Part shown: positions 58,322-64,000 of the stretch, one piece after another
How positions within the stretch are numbered: the stretch's first letter is position 1
How the letters are laid out: every line of letters begins with the position of its first letter
Source of the DNA: Guillardia theta CCMP2712
Lineage: Eukaryota > Cryptophyceae > Pyrenomonadales > Geminigeraceae
Reading direction: 5' to 3'
DNA length: 64,000 nucleotides
NCBI RefSeq assembly: GCF_000315625.1
Contig: NW_005434615.1
Location: 320,991-384,990 of the forward strand
Translations under genes and position numbers: made by a program
Notes under the pieces: model-generated
The model's input: only the letters and a program-made list of their open reading frames with translations
What the model was told of the DNA's origin: nothing
Databases searched by the model: none

Positions 58322-61300
58322 TCATTTCCTCCTCAACTTGTGGAAATGCCCTTTGTGCCTCTTCCTCTCTGCCTCCTTGTTGACCCTGCGGCTCTCCATC
58401 CTCAATCGATCTTCAAGTCTTCGCTGTTTCGTTATCTTGTAGAGCTGTTCAGCAGTTGACATGTCAGAAATGAAATGCATCGAAAGATCATCGTGTTCAT
58501 CGCTTCACGACATCTCAACCCTGCCGACTTACCGCGGTGTTTCGCCTTGTCTTGTCAACGTTTCTCCGTGATCGCTTGATCGTCTTGGGCTTCTTCTCAT
58601 CATGTCAAGTCAACATGTACCCATCCTCCTCTCTCACTCTCACCTTGTTGTTCCGCCCTGTCCGACAATTTTCCATCCTCTCCGCCTTCGTCTGTTTCCT
58701 ACGAGACGCTGCCAGGAGAGCATCTCCAGAGAGCCTGTGTTCGTTATCAGCCATTCAGCTTTCCTTCCCCTCCCTCTCCGCTCCTTCCTCCTCCATCTTC
58801 TCCTTCTTCTCCTCCTCCTTCTTCTCCTCGTCCTCTATCTTCTCCTCCTCCATCTTCTCGTCCTCCATGGTACCTCGTGTTGAAATCATCGTCCTGCTCT
58901 CCTCGGGCTGTTCTGATCTTTTCGAAGTCCTGAGAGATCAGCTTGAGGGGAAGAAACAAAGAGCAGGGAGGGGAGGAAACCAAGAGTTGTGGGGAGAAGG
59001 AGCTTCGAAGAGCGGCGAGGGCAAGCGAGAGGAAGTGGAAGCTACCTCAGGCGTGAGGATTCTTCGAGCTTCGATCTTCTTGTTCTTCATCTTCACAGAG
59101 TTAACTGCAACCTTGTCACTTTGAGATGAACATCACATGCATACAAAGATGATCATCCGAGGGATCCGCCAGCACACAATCTCAACAGCACCAGCACCAC
59201 AACTTTCTCTACCCCCTCCCCCCTCCTCCTCCTCTTCCACGTCTCCCTTCCCCTCCTGCTCTGTAATATTAATCATCATTTCACCTTTGGGTTCGCGTTC
59301 CTCGTTCTCTCCCTCGTCCTCGTCATCTTCCTCGTCTTCCTCGTCCTCCCCCGAGCTTTCCTCCAAGTAATCTCCATCCCCCTCTTCTGGTTCATCAGAG
59401 TCCACGACGATCTCGGAGCTCTTGTCGCTGGAGATGAGCTCTTCAGCAGCATCGCAATCCATCACGTTGAACAACGACGACACTGCCCCGTCAGTCTGAA
59501 CACCCTCGACCGATCCCTTGCCCTGTCCTCCTCTACCCTTTCGATTTTCGTCTCCTCTTCCTTTCTCTTCCTTTTCTTTTCCTCTTCCTCCTCCTCTTCA
59601 CTTGTTCCTCCCATGTACACAAGACTGTGCGCCCTCGAACCGATTGGATATCCCCTCGAAACCCCCTCTGCTTTCCCATCTCAGTTGTCAGACTTGACTC
59701 TTCAATGTGCAAACCTGAAAATCGTACATCGCAAGTTTTCCTGCTTGGATCGAGCCTGGTGATTTCCTGTAAAGAGAGTCAGTCTTGGGTCTCTGAACTC
59801 GCAGCTTTTCAAGTAATTACTCCAATTCTGTCTTCTCCCTCTTCCCAAACCTCTCGCACTTTCATCCCGACCTTTGCAAACAAGAAGACATTCTGCGGTG
59901 GAGTAAGCGAAATCGCAAGCCTTTGGATGATATCTCACATCATTGTTGGAGGAGGACATGTTGAGCTTGCGATCTAGAGTGACAAGAGCTTTTGAGTAGA
60001 ATCTCGACTCTTTGATACGCTTCAATCGTTCGCTCCTGACGTGTTCCAACGAAACGTTGACGTGCTTTTTCCCAAAAGCTTTCTCCAAGAGATTCTTCGT
60101 GAAAGATGCAACAGTGAAAGTGAAGTTCGAAGGTGATGCTGGAAAGAGGAAGTAAGATGAAGAGGATTAGCGGTGATGAACGATACGTGTCGACGATGTC
60201 GGTGTTGAATTCGATGTCTTCCGAAGAAACAGATCTCTGAACGTGCCGACTGTTTGCCCTGCATTGTCACGGTCATCTAATGACCACATTCTACGGCAAT
60301 CCTTACTCATCCTTTGTCGACCAAACAGGTTCCGCAAACTCGCAAACTGCTGATGCGTAAACCTTCAATCGCAAGATTCATCTCAACAGACTGATTGGTT
60401 GGCTGGCTTGTAGATGATTGATCTTTGATCATCCTACCAGTAATTCAGCATTTTCCTGCCTCCTTCATAACGCAACCAACCCTGTTGATATTCATTTCAT
60501 TGCGAGCTGACGCGACGTCCAAGTGAGAAATTTTTCTGACTTTCTGATTGCAAGAAATTAGGCGCATTATCATTCAAGAAGTTGACAGACAGCATTCGAC
60601 GGAGCTTCCGCGCTCCTCTTGGATCTCCCGAGTTGTTGTCCCCTCCTCTCTCTCCTCCTCCTCCTCCTCCTCCTCCTCCTCCTGAGAGAACTGCGAGCTC
60701 ATTTCCAGGTCTTTCACTGGCTCCTCCTTCTTCTCCACCCTTGCTTCTCTCCCCCGCCTCCCCTTCCCTTCCCCCCCCCCATCATTCTCTCCATTCCCTC
60801 CCTCTTCGTCCTCGTCCTCGAGAATTTCAATCCCGTCGATCCTTGTCTGCCCTCGAACTTCGCCATATTTCGGAGGGCCTTTCTTGTTGAACGACTTTCC
60901 TCTGCCACGGTCTTGTTACCGTCACAGCATCGGCAAAGCAATCAACTCAAATACATCAACAGGAGCGACAGCAAATGCAACAAGGAAGAAGGAAAGAAAT
61001 CAGCACGGAAAGGTATCGAATCTCCACCTGTCCTTCTTGCGCAGCAGACCTGGATTCACCTCCCGAAAGAGCTTCAGAATGCTCCGAGCTGCGTTCACAA
61101 CCGACTTCTCTCTGTCAAAGCCGTCAGTCAGCCTCTTCTTCTGCCTCCTCCTCCTCCTCCTCCTCCTCCTCCTCCTCCTCCTCCTCCTCCTCCTCCGTGT
61201 CTTCCTCCTTCTCTTCCTCATCCTACTTCTCTTTGTTGTAATCAACCAAGTCCGCCAGCAAGTCCGAATCCATCCCCAGAGGTTGTCGCTTGCAAATCTC

Positions 61301-63726
61301 ACTGATCATGATAAAGTTAGCTCATTTCACAAGAAGTGTCCACTCTATCATTTAACGTTTGACGACTTTCGTATTTCAAAATACTAAAACTCTTTCCACC
61401 AAACTTTCTAGCATTGAAAGGAGGATCATTTCTATGCTGTCTGATAGATGAAATGACTATAAGGTATAATATCCTTGAATTAACAATCATGTTCTGTCCA
61501 TACTTGCAGGGAATGCCCTATGTCCCCTTATTCTCTTACCGAATCGCATTAAGTCCTATCGCAATCGAAGTCATCTGTTTAAGCAATCAGTGCTGCGAAG
61601 AATCGTCTTTATTCACCTTCGATTGATCATGAATAAAATTCGACGCAATCGTCTTCAGGAGGGTAGAAATCGTCTCGGGCGGGGTAAGGCTCTGCCTTTC
61701 ATGTCAGATTCGGCAGACATGAATGTAAACACCAAGAATTCACTGTTGACATCAGATCTGTGGCCAATACCAGAATGATGTCAACGGTGTACTCTGACGT
61801 CAACAGTGGCCAATAAAACAAGAGACATCTACACAGTCAAAGCAGCTTTCCACCAGGAGCTTCTACCAGGAGCTCTTTTACCGCTGCTCTAGCCTATCTC
61901 TGTACTGCCTCTTTCACCTTAACTCACCGTGACGCTCTGAGCGATGATTGCCAGCACTTTATGCAGCTCCTCTTGGCTGGGTTGGAGGAAGCGAGACATG
62001 AAGTCGTAGAAGTCAAGGAGGATGAGCTGGTGCACTGACATAATCCGCGAGAGCAGATCCAATATCAACAACTTCTCATCGAACCTGACCATCGAACAAG
62101 ACAAAGAGAGAGTGAGGGGGGCCGAAAGAACTTCATCATCATCACTTGAGAGCGGTCTTCCAAGTCTTTATCATCTGCAGGAGTTTCTCCGCAAACGACT
62201 GAAGAAAGCTGTCAGAGGGCAGCGAGCATGACCAGCGAGGTTCAACGAAAGGGAAGTGATGGAGAGCTAAAGATGCAAGTGGTGATGGTGGAGATTGCCG
62301 ACGAGATCTGTACCTGTGGGTCGTGCAGCTGCTCGATGACTGTGAAGCCGTTGTTGATCTTCTTCTTTTTGCTGTATCACCGTCATGTCAATGCTGAGTC
62401 GCCTCTCTTGGTCTCACCGCCTTCCTTCTCTCATGATTCGCATGTCTTCTTTGTGCTGTTCCGAGAAGGCTCTTTCCACCACTGGTGTGAGTTGACGAAA
62501 AGCGATCAATGCCGCATCTCACTTCCTCAGTTTCTTCTTCTTCCTCTTGCTCGCGAGCAGCAGGTGCGTCGGTTTGATCCGCTTGCGCTTCTCTTTCTCG
62601 TCAGGGATGTGTATTCCAAAGTCATCTGCAACAACCTCTTCACCGGCTGGAAACAACCAGCCTCCCAGCTCCTTCCTCCTTTCTCACCAAAGTCATCTTC
62701 TTCCGGGTTGTAAACGTCAGAGTTGAGGAGGAAATGAATCGCTGCGGACCTCACAGATTTCTGCCTGCTGAAGCAAGCGGCTCCTATCATATTGATCGCA
62801 TACGCATCGTTCCACATCCCCCTCTGATGCAGCTCGACCATCATCTTGATCGCAATCCTCCCTCCGCGAACATCCGTGCCATGGAGCAGGGGAAGCAGCA
62901 GCCTCTGCAGGTTCCTGTTGATCTCCTGGTTCACCTTGACGGCGTTCAGTCTCTTGATGGCGTTGAGACTGTTGGCGTACAGGAAGGTTCGAACTTTCTT
63001 GTCCGGCACGTAGAACATCCTGAAGAACACTCGGCACATCTCCACCACCGAGATCGCCTTCTGCGCTCCCGAGATGGTAGCCGCCTGCAGGAATTGGATC
63101 CGAAGCTGAGAGTTCATGCTCGTGTGGTTGCGGTCGATGATGGTGAGAAGTTGGATGGGGAAGTCCCCCAGCAGCTCGTGGTACTTTGGCGTGCAATGAG
63201 CCAGAAAAATTGTTAGCTCCCCCAGCTCCTGATGTCTCTCCCCCGTCGCCTCCTCCCACGCGGCCAAGAAACCATTCCATTTCTTCATCAGGGAGGTCAC
63301 TTCAGGCAGATACCCCTCAGGATCTTTCTTGAGATGGTGGTGGAGGATCTGAAGCCGCTGTCCCAATGCTGTCGACTTTCCTCCTCGCAGCCGGAGCAAG
63401 CACGTGTTCTCCTTCACGGGATAATCTCTCAGTGTGCACGTGGGCACACAACATGCCACCAGCACGAGCGCGAGAGGAGAGATGCTGCCGATCAGGGACA
63501 TCTGCATCGTGAGGTTGGAGCTTCGCGCTAGTGCCCTCGGAGACAGCTGCGAGTCCCAACGCCAAGATACCGACGGAGAGAATGTTGCATGGTCCTTTCC
63601 AACATTTTCACCTAGCAGACAGTCATACGCACCCGTGCGTTTCTCAACGTCATATTCGTCCTCAGCTTCTTCTTTGCCTGGTACTTCTGATCTAACGCTC
63701 TGGAAACTCATCGTTCTTGGCTTCAT
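58322..63726 (-). CDS. SDA1-type 60S ribosome biogenesis factor with N-terminal leader
   Basis: Matches eukaryotic SDA1/SDAD1 from the N-terminal SDA1 domain to the C-terminal basic tail. Phase-checked exons: 63726-62688, 62625-62523, 62371-62314, 62198-62146, 62084-61928, 61691-61617, 61574-61540, 61301-61227, 61111-61028, and from 60901 on. Landmarks: LRIQFLQAATI, MMVELHQRGMWNDAYAINMIGAACFS, the helix KFDEKLLILDLLSRIMSVHQLILLDFYDFMSRFLQP (spanning an intron), GLNAIREICKRQPL, SILKLFREVNPGLL, then acidic exons and ARRILTPEDFEKIRTARGEQ (about 59040-58875), and the final exon ending HFHKLRRK at 58322. Known SDA1 acts in nucleolar pre-60S assembly and export. About 115 residues precede the SDA1 domain, including a hydrophobic stretch and LRLRGG, absent from the animal protein. 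Exons between about 60770 and 59480 are unresolved. Confidence 0.88.
59530..60260 (-). other. Unresolved putative exons inside the SDA1 locus
   Basis: Minus-strand open stretches with good splice signals do not match SDA1. One runs from an acceptor near 60150 with SPSNFTFTVASFTKNLLEKAF through EHVRSERLKRIKESRFYSKAL to a GTGAG donor near 59942. Another starts after TTTACAG near 59770 with EITRLDPSRKTCDVRFSGL and ends in a very basic tail near 59533. They could be extra SDA1 exons or a nested gene. Confidence 0.35.
60651..60683 (+). repeat. (CTC)n triplet run
   Basis: About 11 CTC/TCC triplets in a poorly resolved part of the SDA1 gene, probably intronic. Confidence 0.85.
61144..61196 (+). repeat. 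(TCC)n triplet array inside an SDA1 intron
   Basis: About 17 triplets lying between the exon ending at 61227 and the exon starting at 61111, so within a 115-nt intron. It gives false Ser, Leu and Arg runs in the frames that read through. Confidence 0.9.
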
Positions 63727-64000
63727 GATGAAAAACAGCTATATTTGAGACACCTGCTTCCGCATTCTCCCCTAATTCACAACCGAGAAGGGTTTTAGAG
63801 TTTAGGGTTCTAACTCCCCCCTGATGTCTTCCTTCTTCCTTCTTCCTTCTTCTCCCTCCTCATGTCTTCCTTCTTTCTTCTTCTCCTTCTCCCTTCCTCA
63901 TCTCTACCTGCTCCAGTCATCCCCATCACCATCTCACCGGAATCATTTCCGAGCGTGCGGTCGCATTGATCCCCGGTTTTGATCGATTGAAACCATAAGG
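63727..64000. promoter_or_regulatory. Upstream region of SDA1 with TTTAGGGTT box and CTT-rich tract
   Basis: TTTAGGGTT at 63801-63809 (minus strand AACCCTAAA), about 75 bp upstream of ATG 63726, resembles the telo-box found in plant promoters of ribosomal and translation genes. From 63822 to 63900 a CTT-rich tract contains ATGTCTTCCTTCTT twice. No gene start is visible further out. Confidence 0.4.

Noticed and set aside
58747-58983. 78-codon minus ORF as an independent gene
   Set aside because: Only DFEKIRTARGEQDDDFNTR is coding, as an exon of SDA1; the Gly-Glu remainder is intron polypurine.

Overview
This is nuclear DNA of a unicellular eukaryote. Nearly every conserved gene is split by short GT-AG introns of about 38-65 nt, conserved proteins reassemble only when these are removed, and no bacterial operon, tRNA, rRNA or CRISPR array was seen. 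The protein mix (plant-type microtubule HEAT protein, REJ, EAR, C-type lectin and EGF modules, a signal peptide-like leader on a nucleolar factor) suggests an alga. A cryptophyte such as Guillardia theta is my best guess; this is inference, not proof.

Layout. 1-1748 (-): UAP56/DDX39 RNA helicase, cut by the window edge. 2482-3878 (+): CIR1-like splicing-associated protein with an Arg-Asp repeat tail. 4093-5836 (-): NSUN5-type rRNA m5C methyltransferase. 6455-11626 (+): PH, coiled-coil and LRR protein in about 30 exons. 11772-12624 (-): ankyrin protein with a C-terminal membrane anchor. 13454-39437 (-): one giant gene for a surface protein of roughly 8,000-8,500 residues (signal peptide, dozens of Ig-like repeats, C-type lectin, EAR propeller, REJ, GPS-like module, EGF, one TM, short tail). 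39929-41161 (-): secreted or membrane ankyrin protein. 42659-44831 (+): LAMMER/CLK kinase. 44861-46186 (-): membrane/coiled-coil protein of unknown function. 47840-49312 (-): degenerate paralogue fragment and an unknown ORF. 49508-53524 (-): single-exon CHAT protease, SAM and SF1 helicase fusion. 54420-55417 (+): SANT/Myb-like protein. 55607-57325 (-): TORTIFOLIA1/SPIRAL2-type HEAT protein. 57813-58026 (+): doubtful small gene. 58322-63726 (-): SDA1 60S ribosome biogenesis factor with an unusual N-terminal leader.

Functional grouping. Several genes serve RNA metabolism: UAP56, CIR1 and CLK in splicing and export, NSUN5 and SDA1 in ribosome production. The first two share a divergent 0.7-kb promoter region. 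The two most unusual loci are the CHAT-SAM-helicase fusion, whose architecture resembles innate-immune or conflict proteins and which lies beside a decayed partial copy of itself, and the giant adhesion-type gene, which recalls animal ADGRV1 and polycystin-1 but has a single TM. Intergenic spaces repeatedly carry TACCCC/GGGGTA clusters.
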